DNA of 13,163 nucleotides from Rhodobiaceae bacterium (GTDB lineage Bacteria > Pseudomonadota > Alphaproteobacteria > Micropepsales > Micropepsaceae): the NCBI GenBank assembly GCA_009885515.1, contig VFKO01000086.1, forward strand, positions 1-13,163. The letters are read 5' to 3'. Made by a program: the position numbers and the translations under genes. Position 1 is the stretch's first letter. The number at the start of each line of letters is the position of its first letter. This document shows, piece by piece, positions 7,657 to 13,163 of the stretch. Under the pieces are notes generated by a model. The model searched no databases. It was not told the origin of the DNA and saw only the letters and a program-made list of their open reading frames with translations.

Positions 7657-8616
7657 ATGGTCGTGCTAAATTGGGTCGGGGGCGGATTGGCCATGCTCGT
7701 TGTGCTCGCTGCAATCGCCTATCCGGCCACGGACATGGTGCGCGAGCCGCTCGACGACGCGGCGCGCAGCGAACTGACCCGCTCAGGCAAGGCCAATCGT
7801 TTCGTGTCGCTTCCGGCGGGAAGCACGCATGTCCGGGTTGAAGGTCCCGCCGACGGACCGACGATCATACTGGTTCACGGCTTCTCTGTTGCGGGCTTTA
7901 CGTTCGACGATTGGATCGCCCCGCTCACTGCCGCAGGCTATCGCGTGATCGTCCCCGACATGTTCGGCCACGGCTATTCAGAGCGGATCTCATCCCCGCA
8001 TACGAAAGAGGTTTACGTCGATCAAATCGCGAAGCTGCTCGAAGTCCTGTTGGTGACGAAGCCGGTGCACATCGTGGGCAGTTCGATGGGCGGCTCCATC
8101 GCCACATCGTTTGCCGCTCGTTATCAGGCGCGGGTGAAGTCGGTCACGCTGATCGCCCCGGCAGGGCTTCGGGAGACCAGATCGAATGGCAGTGTTCTAA
8201 TGTCGCCGGTGATCGGCGATTGGTTGGCACGCGTGCTGGGCGCCTATGCCCTTGAATCCGCGTTCGCGCAGACCGCAGCGCGCGCGCCGGACCCGGCGGC
8301 GGCAGCAGCTAAATACGGCGAGCGGGCGCGTTTTCGCGGCCACGCGGAGGGTCTGCTCGATTTGCTGCGCAACTATGATATCGTGTCGCAAACCGATGAC
8401 TTCGACGCGCTGGGCCGTTCGGGACTTCCGGTTCTCGCCGTATGGGGCACTGCGGATACGGTCATCCCGTTCGCGCAGTCCAAGGCGCTGCTGCGCCGCG
8501 TCCCGCAAGCCGAACTTGCGCCTTTGAAGGACATGCCGCACGGCACGCCGATCATCGCGCCCAAAGACACCATAGCGCCGATCCTGCCTTTCCTTGCTAG
8601 GATTGCGGCTCAGTAG
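7657..8616 (+). CDS. Membrane-anchored alpha/beta hydrolase
   Basis: This 319-residue alpha/beta-hydrolase-fold protein starts with an uncleaved-looking hydrophobic segment (about residues 4-24), probably an inner-membrane anchor or signal-anchor. The oxyanion-hole motif is ILVHGFSVAG. The nucleophile elbow is GSSMGG (Ser143), the acid is Asp267 in WGTADTVIPF and the base is His295 in DMPHGTP, so the triad is complete. The segment VPDMFGHGYSER is typical of esterase, epoxide-hydrolase and C-C hydrolase relatives. The substrate cannot be read from sequence. The upstream G-run (7645-7651) gives only a weak ribosome site. The 124 bp between it and the previous gene show no clear promoter. It is convergent with the TetR gene, with a 28-bp gap. 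Confidence 0.85.
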   Translation: MVVLNWVGGGLAMLVVLAAIAYPATDMVREPLDDAARSELTRSGKANRFVSLPAGSTHVRVEGPADGPTIILVHGFSVAGFTFDDWIAPLTAAGYRVIVPDMFGHGYSERISSPHTKEVYVDQIAKLLEVLLVTKPVHIVGSSMGGSIATSFAARYQARVKSVTLIAPAGLRETRSNGSVLMSPVIGDWLARVLGAYALESAFAQTAARAPDPAAAAAKYGERARFRGHAEGLLDLLRNYDIVSQTDDFDALGRSGLPVLAVWGTADTVIPFAQSKALLRRVPQAELAPLKDMPHGTPIIAPKDTIAPILPFLARIAAQ

Positions 8617-8644
8617 ATCTTCTTGTGCGGAGCCCTCGCCACGC

Positions 8645-9331
8645 TCAATCGGCCGCAGCAGCCGCCTCAAAAATGCGCGCCAGGCCTTCGATGAGTTGCT
8701 CGTCCGAATAGAGCAGGGGATCCTTTACGCTTTCAACCATCCCTTTCATCGTCAAAAGACCCAGCGACGCAACATAGGCAAGAAACGCCATCAACCGCGG
8801 CTCGACCCGCGCCCGGCTTGGCCGCAGCTTTCGCTCTTCGCCAAGCTTCTTCGCCGCCCCCCCAAACCAAAGCTCGTTCAGCGGCCGTATGCGCGCGAAC
8901 TGCTGGGCGTCAAAGTGCACCGCACCGTGGCCCGCAACCTGCCCATGCAAAAAGGCGAGGCGAAAATCATCAAGGTTTGGCGCGAACGCCTTCACCGAGC
9001 CCCCGATGATCGCGCGTAACGCCTCACCGCCGTTTTTGCTCCGGCCGACAGAAGTGTCAATGGTGTGCGCGTGGCTCTCCAGTGTTCCATAAACCAGCTC
9101 AAAAAACAGAGCATCCTTCGACGGAAAATAATAGTACAGCGCCGCCTTCGACAGCCCGGCGTCTTTGGCGACGGCATCAAGCGTGGTTGCCGCAATGCCG
9201 TGCCGTATCAGCACGCGGCGCGCTGCCGCAAGAATCTCCTCTCGCGACAGATCGCGGCGTCGCTCGCGCCGCGCCAGCCTGGCAGCTTTTTGCGCTTTCG
9301 CTGGGGTTTTCCGCGCACCCGGAACTCTCAT
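8645..9331 (-). CDS. TetR/AcrR-family transcriptional regulator
   Basis: This 228-residue repressor-type protein has an unusually basic 28-residue N-terminal tail (ARKTPAKAQKAARLARRERR) followed by the TetR HTH: EEILAAARRVLIRHGIAATT, then TLDAVAKDAGLSKAALYYYF with the recognition helix at about 60-69, and SKDALFFELV. The C-terminal ligand-binding domain is variable, as usual for the family, so the inducer is unknown. The gene is divergent from the MAPEG gene, and two palindromic sites lie in the shared control region (9354-9385). That arrangement supports control of both the MAPEG gene and its own transcription. The start ATG at 9331 has only a weak GGTGG ribosome site. Confidence 0.93.
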   Translation of the reverse strand: MRVPGARKTPAKAQKAARLARRERRRDLSREEILAAARRVLIRHGIAATTLDAVAKDAGLSKAALYYYFPSKDALFFELVYGTLESHAHTIDTSVGRSKNGGEALRAIIGGSVKAFAPNLDDFRLAFLHGQVAGHGAVHFDAQQFARIRPLNELWFGGAAKKLGEERKLRPSRARVEPRLMAFLAYVASLGLLTMKGMVESVKDPLLYSDEQLIEGLARIFEAAAAAD

Positions 9332-9344
9332 GTGCCACCATCGC

Positions 9345-9373
9345 TTGACATTTCGACCAACGGTCAGTAAAAA
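9345..9373 (+). promoter_or_regulatory. Putative sigma70-type promoter for the MAPEG gene
   Basis: A perfect -35 TTGACA (9345-9350) is followed after 17 bp by TAAAAA (9368-9373), a 4/6 match to the -10 consensus. It reads toward the MAPEG start at 9415. Both elements overlap or touch the palindromic operator sites, so a bound TetR protein would block the promoter. Confidence 0.5.
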
Positions 9374-9385
9374 GACCGTTAGTCG
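9354..9385. promoter_or_regulatory. Paired TetR operator-like palindromes
   Basis: CGACCAACGGTC (9354-9365) and GACCGTTAGTCG (9374-9385) form an inverted repeat with one mismatch, separated by 8 bp. Each arm is also a small palindrome by itself (GACC-aac-GGTC and GAC-cgtta-GTC), with centres 19 bp apart. The sites lie between the divergent TetR and MAPEG genes and cover the putative promoter. This resembles operators that bind two TetR-family dimers, as known for QacR. The binding protein is inferred from position. Confidence 0.7.
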
Positions 9386-9414
9386 GTAAACGCGCTCATT
9401 GCAAGGAAATCGTC

Positions 9415-9882
9415 ATGGTCGAACTGAATGTGCAAGACTCGCTCTTCGGCACTTACGTCATCGCCGCCACGCTGATGATCCTCAAGGCCGTCAGCATGTC
9501 CTGGCTGACGGTGCTGCGGATGCTGCAGGCCAATGGCGGCTTCCGCGCCCCGGAAGACCTTCGCAAAACGCCGCTCAACCCCGCACCCAATCCCAAACAG
9601 CTTGAACCGGTTGAAAGTGTCGAACGCGTCCGCCGTATTCACCTGAACGATCTGGAGAACGTGCCCTTCTTCCTGGTTGCGGGCTTCCTCTTCATTCTGA
9701 CGCAGCCGTCCCTCATCCTCGCCCAGTGGCTTCTCTACGGCTACGTGGCCTCAAGGCTCCTGCATTTCGCAGCCTATTTCACCGCCCAAACCCACGACGT
9801 ACGCGCCACGCTGTGGACCGTGGGCTCGCTCATTCTCATCTTCATGACGGGCTGGACATTGTTCGCCGCACTTGGCGCTTGA
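9415..9882 (+). CDS. MAPEG-family membrane protein (microsomal GST1-like)
   Basis: This 155-residue integral membrane protein has about four helices (roughly 10-36, 83-99, 101-122, 134-153). The signature VERVRRIHLNDLENVPFF (69-86) matches the MGST1-type MAPEG motif, where the Arg/His/Asn/Glu residues line the glutathione-binding site. MAPEG proteins conjugate or reduce lipophilic electrophiles and lipid peroxides with glutathione at the membrane. Control by the divergent TetR gene fits a xenobiotic or peroxide response. AAGGA at 9403-9407, about 7 nt upstream, supports the ATG. Confidence 0.88.
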   Translation: MVELNVQDSLFGTYVIAATLMILKAVSMSWLTVLRMLQANGGFRAPEDLRKTPLNPAPNPKQLEPVESVERVRRIHLNDLENVPFFLVAGFLFILTQPSLILAQWLLYGYVASRLLHFAAYFTAQTHDVRATLWTVGSLILIFMTGWTLFAALGA

Positions 9883-9895
9883 GAACAAGGTTTCC

Positions 9896-9917
9896 CCGGC
9901 GTATTAACCGCCGCCGG
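9896..9917 (+). other. Hairpin just after the MAPEG stop codon
   Basis: CCGGCG (9896-9901) and CGCCGG (9912-9917) pair around a 10-nt AT-richer loop, 13 bp after the stop. There is no T-tract, so it is at best a Rho-assisted or 3'-stabilising structure. Confidence 0.35.
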
Positions 9918-9924
9918 ACCCGCG

Positions 9925-10080
9925 CTGAACCCCGTATGGGTCCCGCATCAGCGCAGCAGCACGAAGAGTGCTGCACCGCGTGCGGGATGACGAAATTTAT
10001 TTAAAGCTGAAATATTGCCCGTCATCCCGTGCGCGATGCGGCACCCTTGTGCCGCGTCGCAGACACGGGACCCACCCGGG
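9925..10080. repeat. Double-hairpin intergenic repeat, copy 1
   Basis: This unit of about 156 bp contains two back-to-back hairpins. The left has an outer arm TCCCGCA/TGCGGGA (9941-9947 with 9981-9987) and an inner stem GCAGCAC/GTGCTGC (9956-9962 with 9968-9974). The right has an outer arm TCCCGTG/CACGGGA (10025-10031 with 10064-10070) and an inner 11-bp stem (10034-10044 with 10049-10059). The halves face each other as GGGATGAC and GTCATCCC. This is a REP/BIME-like arrangement between convergent genes, where it may help end or insulate transcription. Repeat status is direct from copy 2 in this window; wider dispersal is inferred. Confidence 0.85.
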
Positions 10081-10107
10081 CTCAACGCAAGAAAAAAAGT
10101 GGCCGCA

Positions 10108-10262
10108 CTGAACCCCGTATGGGTCCCGCACCAGCGCAGCAGCACGAAGAGTGCTGCACCGCGCGCGGGATGACAGAATTTATTTGAAGCTACACCTCCC
10201 CCGTCATCCCGTGCGCGATGCGGCATTCTTATGCCGCTTCGCAGACACGGGACCCACCCGGG
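10108..10262. repeat. Double-hairpin intergenic repeat, copy 2
   Basis: This is a near-identical direct repeat of copy 1, offset by 183 bp and separated by a 27-bp spacer containing an A-run. The left hairpin inner stem is at 10139-10145 with 10151-10157, and the right hairpin inner stem is at 10216-10226 with 10231-10241. The closing pair of the right stem is T-A here and C-G in copy 1. The centre between the hairpins is the most diverged part. The unit ends about 20 bp before the stop codon of the minus-strand ATPase gene. Confidence 0.85.
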
Positions 10263-10283
10263 GTTCGGCGGTAGCAGAAAATT

Positions 10284-12071
10284 TCATGCCACTTGCGGCT
10301 CCACCACCACTTCATCCCACCAAGCCTGCTCCACTGCATCGCCCGCCGGCAAAACCTGCGCCCCCACCTCGGGCAGATTTTCTCCGGGCCAGTACTCGAT
10401 CTCATTTGATCGGGGCCTCTTGTACTTCACCACAAACCCTGCCTCGAGCGCCGCCTTGCAGCGGCGGCTGGCGGTGGAGTAATCGACGTCAAGGGCTTTC
10501 GCGATGTCGCGCAATCCTTTGCCGACAAGATCGGCACGCATGCGCACCGCACTCACCGTCTGTCGCATATCGTGCGACACCCAGGCCCCCACGGCGCGCG
10601 CGAAAATAGGTTCCACCAGACTGCGCACGATGCTGTAATCCCTCAACGTCGCCACAATGCGCCCAAGGCCGTCGCGGCAGCGCCTTGTCCGGTGCAGCAA
10701 TGCATGCGCCTCGATCAGCGACAGCAGTTGCTCAAAGTCGCGCCGCGTTCGCACCGCACCCGAGGGGATCAACCCCGCCAGCGCTTGTGCATAAGGCACA
10801 CTGACCCGCCGCTCACCCATCGCCAACCATGCCTGCAGCGCCGGCCACACCGGATCGACGCTGGGCGCCTTGTCCTTGCGCACGGCGGTCGCTCTCATCG
10901 CCTCGCGCGTGCAGTCCGCCGACTCGCCGGGTTCCAGCGTCATCAACCGCGTCTCGTTGTCGGGGTGCAGGGTTGTTTTCGTTGTTGTAACTATCAACCC
11001 CGTGGGCCCTTGCCGCACATAGCGTCGGGTCATGGCTCCGTCGGCCCCCAGTTCGGCCCTGACATAATCCAGCGTCCCTTCCGACAGCAGGCTGCGCATC
11101 AGATAATCCTGAAATTGACTCGACACCCCCTCGCTCTCAGTGATCACAATGTGCTTGTGGCGCAGATCCTCGTTCAGGAACAGCAGCGCCTTCTCGCTCA
11201 TCGAGGTGATTTTGATCGCGGCGTCGTCTGGAAAATGCGCCAGCACCCGTTCGACGGTAAAGTTCTTTCCGCTCGCCGACGGCCCCTTGATAGCCAGCGA
11301 CACAGGTGCGCGGAGCAAGCGCGACGTCAGCGCCAGAAAAATCATCGCCGCATTTCGCTCTTCGCCCGCCAGTCCCGAGGCCTTCACGCTCTTCAGGAAG
11401 GCACCCAGGATCCACTCCTCCCGCGCCAGCCCTTCGCACAGGCCAAACAATTCGCGTTCCACTCTGGCTATGCGATTTTTGTCAACCACCTCCCAGGGCG
11501 TGGCGTGCTGAAGCAGCCATAAGAAAGCAATTCCAAATCCCTCAGTGTTGGACAGGTAAAGGTCGCTCACATCTTTGATCCCATCGGGTAATCGCACAAA
11601 ATGCACGCGATGGCGGATGTCCGATGTTTGAATCCACTGCGCCACCGCACCTTCAGATTCAAGTGTGCGGGGCGAAATCACATAAATTTTTTGCACGTCG
11701 CGTAGTGATGCGGCATCGCGCGCTTCCCGCCAGTGCACTGGCCGCACCAATGCCAGGGCCGCGAAATCGTGCGCCCACAATGTATGGCAATCGCTTTCGC
11801 TGCCCGCAATCACCACAGCCCCTTGGGCGCGGGCTTCGCCCAGGCGTTGCAGCCCATAGAGCGATGGCTGCGAGCCCGTCTGCCAGCGAAAGCGTTGTGG
11901 TCCGTCAAGATCAAGCCGGTAACGTGTGGCCAACAGGGCGCCGTCTTCATCCGTATACGGAATACGCAGATACGGACCCGCGCTCGTACGATGTTCACTG
12001 ATACCCGATGCGCTCACAAGTGCAGGCTTGAGCTTTTTGGCTTTGGTATAGTCTTGCAGTGTCAGACCCAT
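10284..12071 (-). CDS. TOPRIM-like/P-loop ATPase with C-terminal HTH, putative primase-helicase relative
   Basis: This 595-residue protein has three visible parts. Residues about 65-180 look like a primase-type TOPRIM region (LYGLQRL, VVIAGSESDCHTLWAHDFAALAL, then IYVISPRTLESEGAVAQW), but the catalytic EG and DxD positions are not kept. Residues about 255-385 form a P-loop ATPase with Walker A KGPSASGKN (262-270), a Walker-B-like HIVITESEG (307-315), and a sensor/arginine region GLIVTTTKTTLHPDNETRLM (358-377). Residues about 515-552 contain an HTH (LRDIAKALDVDYSTASRRCK). I recall similar TOPRIM-ATPase proteins from plasmid or phage-like islands, but cannot verify that here. I chose the ATG at 12071 because GAGGAA lies 7 nt upstream; a TTG 36 nt further upstream (12107) lacks such a site. 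No partner replication or integration gene is present. Confidence 0.75.
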   Translation of the reverse strand: MGLTLQDYTKAKKLKPALVSASGISEHRTSAGPYLRIPYTDEDGALLATRYRLDLDGPQRFRWQTGSQPSLYGLQRLGEARAQGAVVIAGSESDCHTLWAHDFAALALVRPVHWREARDAASLRDVQKIYVISPRTLESEGAVAQWIQTSDIRHRVHFVRLPDGIKDVSDLYLSNTEGFGIAFLWLLQHATPWEVVDKNRIARVERELFGLCEGLAREEWILGAFLKSVKASGLAGEERNAAMIFLALTSRLLRAPVSLAIKGPSASGKNFTVERVLAHFPDDAAIKITSMSEKALLFLNEDLRHKHIVITESEGVSSQFQDYLMRSLLSEGTLDYVRAELGADGAMTRRYVRQGPTGLIVTTTKTTLHPDNETRLMTLEPGESADCTREAMRATAVRKDKAPSVDPVWPALQAWLAMGERRVSVPYAQALAGLIPSGAVRTRRDFEQLLSLIEAHALLHRTRRCRDGLGRIVATLRDYSIVRSLVEPIFARAVGAWVSHDMRQTVSAVRMRADLVGKGLRDIAKALDVDYSTASRRCKAALEAGFVVKYKRPRSNEIEYWPGENLPEVGAQVLPAGDAVEQAWWDEVVVEPQVA

Positions 12072-12107
12072 AGCGGCGTTCCTCAAAAATGAATGTTCAG
12101 GTGACAA

Positions 12108-12136
12108 TTGACATTGGCTAAGATGTTCCGTATATG
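12108..12136 (+). promoter_or_regulatory. Putative plus-strand promoter overlapping the LexA-type box
   Basis: TTGACA (12108-12113) is followed after 17 bp by TATATG (12131-12136), and a perfect TATAAT follows at 12141-12146. The -10 lies inside the GTTC-N7-GTTC site. Transcription would run rightward through the leader toward the VOC gene. On the opposite strand, TATTAT (12147 down to 12142) is a possible -10 for the ATPase gene, though its -35 is weak. Confidence 0.4.
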
Positions 12137-12139
12137 TTC
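12125..12139. promoter_or_regulatory. LexA-type SOS box, GTTC-N7-GTTC
   Basis: GTTC at 12125-12128 and GTTC at 12136-12139 are separated by exactly 7 bp, with an AT-rich centre (CGTATAT). This matches the direct-repeat LexA box established for Alphaproteobacteria. It lies 54 bp upstream of the ATG of the minus-strand ATPase and overlaps plausible -10 elements on both strands. Binding would be expected to silence the ATPase gene until DNA damage. A chance match within 13 kb is not negligible; the promoter position is what makes it credible. Confidence 0.6.
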
Positions 12140-12428
12140 ATATAATACAGACTGATGTGCAAGAGAAAAAAGCATGAACAAAAAGTCCAGGGGGAATCAA
12201 AAAAATCATGCGGCAGCCCGCCGCAGTTCGCACTTGGCGCGCTACACGTTTCTGCCAAAAAACCAGAAATGGCAGGGCCTTATTGCAAGAATTGCATGCA
12301 AAAAGGGGGGTGTATGGGGGGCTACCCCTCATCGCCGCAGCACCAGGAAAACGGCACCGCGAAGCGCAGTTGCAGCGCCTCGCCCCTTCGTGAAACTCTC
12401 CGCCTCACCTCAAACCAGGATCACCCCC
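12140..12428. other. AT-richer gene-poor leader before the VOC gene
   Basis: This 289-bp stretch has no convincing gene. It contains A-runs and G-runs (12181-12205, 12301-12320). The plus-strand ORF starting at 12174 is in frame with the VOC gene but gives a very basic, low-complexity 85-residue extension. The ORF starting at 12155 runs antiphase into the VOC gene. The first 180 bp is lower in GC than neighbouring genes, compatible with transferred or degenerate DNA. Confidence 0.5.
12199..12225 (-). terminator. Possible intrinsic terminator on the minus strand
   Basis: TGCGGC (12209-12214) and GCCGCA (12220-12225) form a 6-bp GC stem with a 5-nt loop. Read on the minus strand, the stem is followed by TGA and then seven T residues (12205 down to 12199). 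It would stop leftward transcription entering from the VOC region before the ATPase promoter. The stem is short, so strength is uncertain. Confidence 0.4.
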
Positions 12429-13130
12429 ATGACCCACCCCATGGCCCGTGCCAACGGCCTGCACCATCTCGCCATCTCCACCGGCAACATGAAAGCCCAG
12501 ATCGAATTCTTTTCCGATGTGCTCGGCATGGAATTGGTCGCGCTCTACTGGATGCACGGTGTCGAAGGCACCTGGCACGGCTTCATGCGCCTCAACGACA
12601 CAGCCTCCATCGCCTTTGTGCAGAATGAAAAGATAGCTACGACCAAATCGGCCATCGGCGTCAGCCACGCCGGCAACCCCGGCCTGCCATCGGCACCAGG
12701 CACGATGCAGCACCTCGCCTTCAACGTCGACAGCGACGAAGCGCTTCTCGCCATGCGCGACCGCATCCGGTCGCGCGGCATCAACATCTTCGGCCCCATC
12801 GATCACGGCATGTGCAAGTCGATCTATTTCGGCGGGCTTGAAGGCCTGTCGCTCGAAGTCGCAACCTCGGCCGAAACGATAGACGCCGGAGCCTGGATCG
12901 ACCCCGAAGTGGTCAAGCTCGCAGGTATCGGCCCGGACGAACTCGCCCGCTTCAAACGCCCCGCAACTTACGCAGGGCAGGGCGGCAAACTCCCGCAACC
13001 ACCCTACGACGCCGCCAAGCCGCACCAGCTCTACCCGCCCGCAGCCTACAAATTCATGCTCGCCATGTCCGACGAGGACTTGAACAAGCGCGCCAGTGTC
13101 CCCGAACCGCCCGTGAAAGTGGCCCGCTGA
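12429..13130 (+). CDS. VOC-superfamily protein (glyoxalase / extradiol dioxygenase-like)
   Basis: This 233-residue protein has the two beta-alpha-beta-beta-beta modules of the vicinal oxygen chelate fold. The likely metal ligands are His13 in LHHLAIST, His95 in MQHLAFNV and Glu143 in GLSLEVAT, the usual H-H-E set for Fe2+/Mn2+ or Zn2+ enzymes. The segment IEFFSDVLGMELV is typical of module 1. The C-terminal tail (about 160-233) is longer than in simple glyoxalases. The start at 12429 has AGGA (12417-12420) 8 nt upstream. The next gene starts directly after the stop, and the pairing with a putative flavin monooxygenase suggests degradation of an aromatic compound. The substrate is not readable. 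Confidence 0.85.
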   Translation: MTHPMARANGLHHLAISTGNMKAQIEFFSDVLGMELVALYWMHGVEGTWHGFMRLNDTASIAFVQNEKIATTKSAIGVSHAGNPGLPSAPGTMQHLAFNVDSDEALLAMRDRIRSRGINIFGPIDHGMCKSIYFGGLEGLSLEVATSAETIDAGAWIDPEVVKLAGIGPDELARFKRPATYAGQGGKLPQPPYDAAKPHQLYPPAAYKFMLAMSDEDLNKRASVPEPPVKVAR

Positions 13131-13163
13131 ATGAAAGCCCTGATCGCAGGCGGTGGCATCGGC
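13131..13163 (+). CDS. N-terminus of a probable FAD-dependent monooxygenase (cut by window edge)
   Basis: Only 11 codons are visible (MKALIAGGGIG). They begin a beta-strand and glycine-rich dinucleotide-binding loop (GxGxxG in progress), typical of salicylate-hydroxylase-like flavin monooxygenases, but also of other Rossmann-fold enzymes. The ATG follows the VOC stop codon with no gap (TGAATG), so the two genes are probably co-translated. Confidence 0.5.
   Translation, partial: MKALIAGGGIG

Noticed and set aside
9948..10226. Minus-strand ORF of 92 codons across the repeats
   Set aside because: Its protein is the double-hairpin repeat translated twice (the same ARGAALFVLLR block recurs); it is a by-product of the repeat.
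9925..10262. CRISPR array
   Set aside because: There are only two copies of about 155 bp with internal hairpins, not short repeats with regular unique spacers.
12072..12107. TTG start giving 12 more residues to the ATPase
   Set aside because: No ribosome site precedes it, and GAGGAA sits correctly for the ATG at 12071.
12174..12428. N-terminal extension of the VOC gene
   Set aside because: The added 85 residues are basic and low complexity, while a good AGGA site precedes the ATG at 12429, where the VOC fold begins.
12155..12628. Cys-containing ORF of 157 codons starting just after the LexA-type box
   Set aside because: Its second half is an out-of-frame reading of the VOC gene with Arg/His/Pro-rich composition. 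A shorter real gene in the first 250 bp cannot be excluded but has no recognisable motif.

Overview
The window looks like chromosomal DNA from a GC-rich alphaproteobacterium. This rests on the overlapping hisZ-hisG pair (short-form HisG with a separate HisZ subunit), a GTTC-N7-GTTC site matching the alphaproteobacterial LexA box, and intergenic hairpin repeats built around GTCATCCC. I cannot assign a genus. The gene calls are strong at family level; the exact substrates are inference.

Layout, left to right. (1) 1-1406: the 3' part of hisZ and complete hisG, overlapping by ATGA. (2) 1409-1520: a 112-bp element bounded by perfect 15-bp inverted repeats between two convergent genes, probably a MITE. 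(3) 1522-3144 (minus): an alkyl-DHAP-synthase-like FAD oxidase, divergent from a compact plus-strand operon (3236-7532). That operon holds a spinster-type MFS transporter, a class III aminotransferase with a TTG start, a glutamine-synthetase-like ligase and a small membrane protein. Together they suggest uptake and gamma-glutamylation/transamination of an amine or amino compound. (4) 7657-8616: a membrane-anchored alpha/beta hydrolase, convergent with a TetR regulator (8645-9331). (5) The TetR gene is divergent from a MAPEG membrane protein (9415-9882). The shared promoter region carries two palindromic operator-like sites over a TTGACA-type promoter. (6) 9896-10262: a duplicated, about 155-bp double-hairpin repeat. 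(7) 10284-12071 (minus): an orphan protein combining a degenerate TOPRIM-like region, a P-loop ATPase and a C-terminal winged-helix-like HTH, with a LexA-type box 54 bp upstream. (8) 12072-12428: an AT-richer leader with promoter-like elements and a possible minus-strand terminator. (9) 12429-13163: a VOC-fold dioxygenase-like gene, then the first codons of a probable FAD-dependent monooxygenase.

Most of the window is ordinary metabolism. The least ordinary part is 9.9-12.4 kb, where a putatively SOS-controlled primase/helicase-like protein stands alone between repeat DNA and an AT-rich leader, with no integrase or other phage gene in view. Its TOPRIM-like region lacks the expected acidic residues, so it may act as a P-loop ATPase with DNA-binding ability rather than as a primase. 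The inverted-repeat element, the covarying double-hairpin repeat and the tandem TetR operators are the other points worth following.
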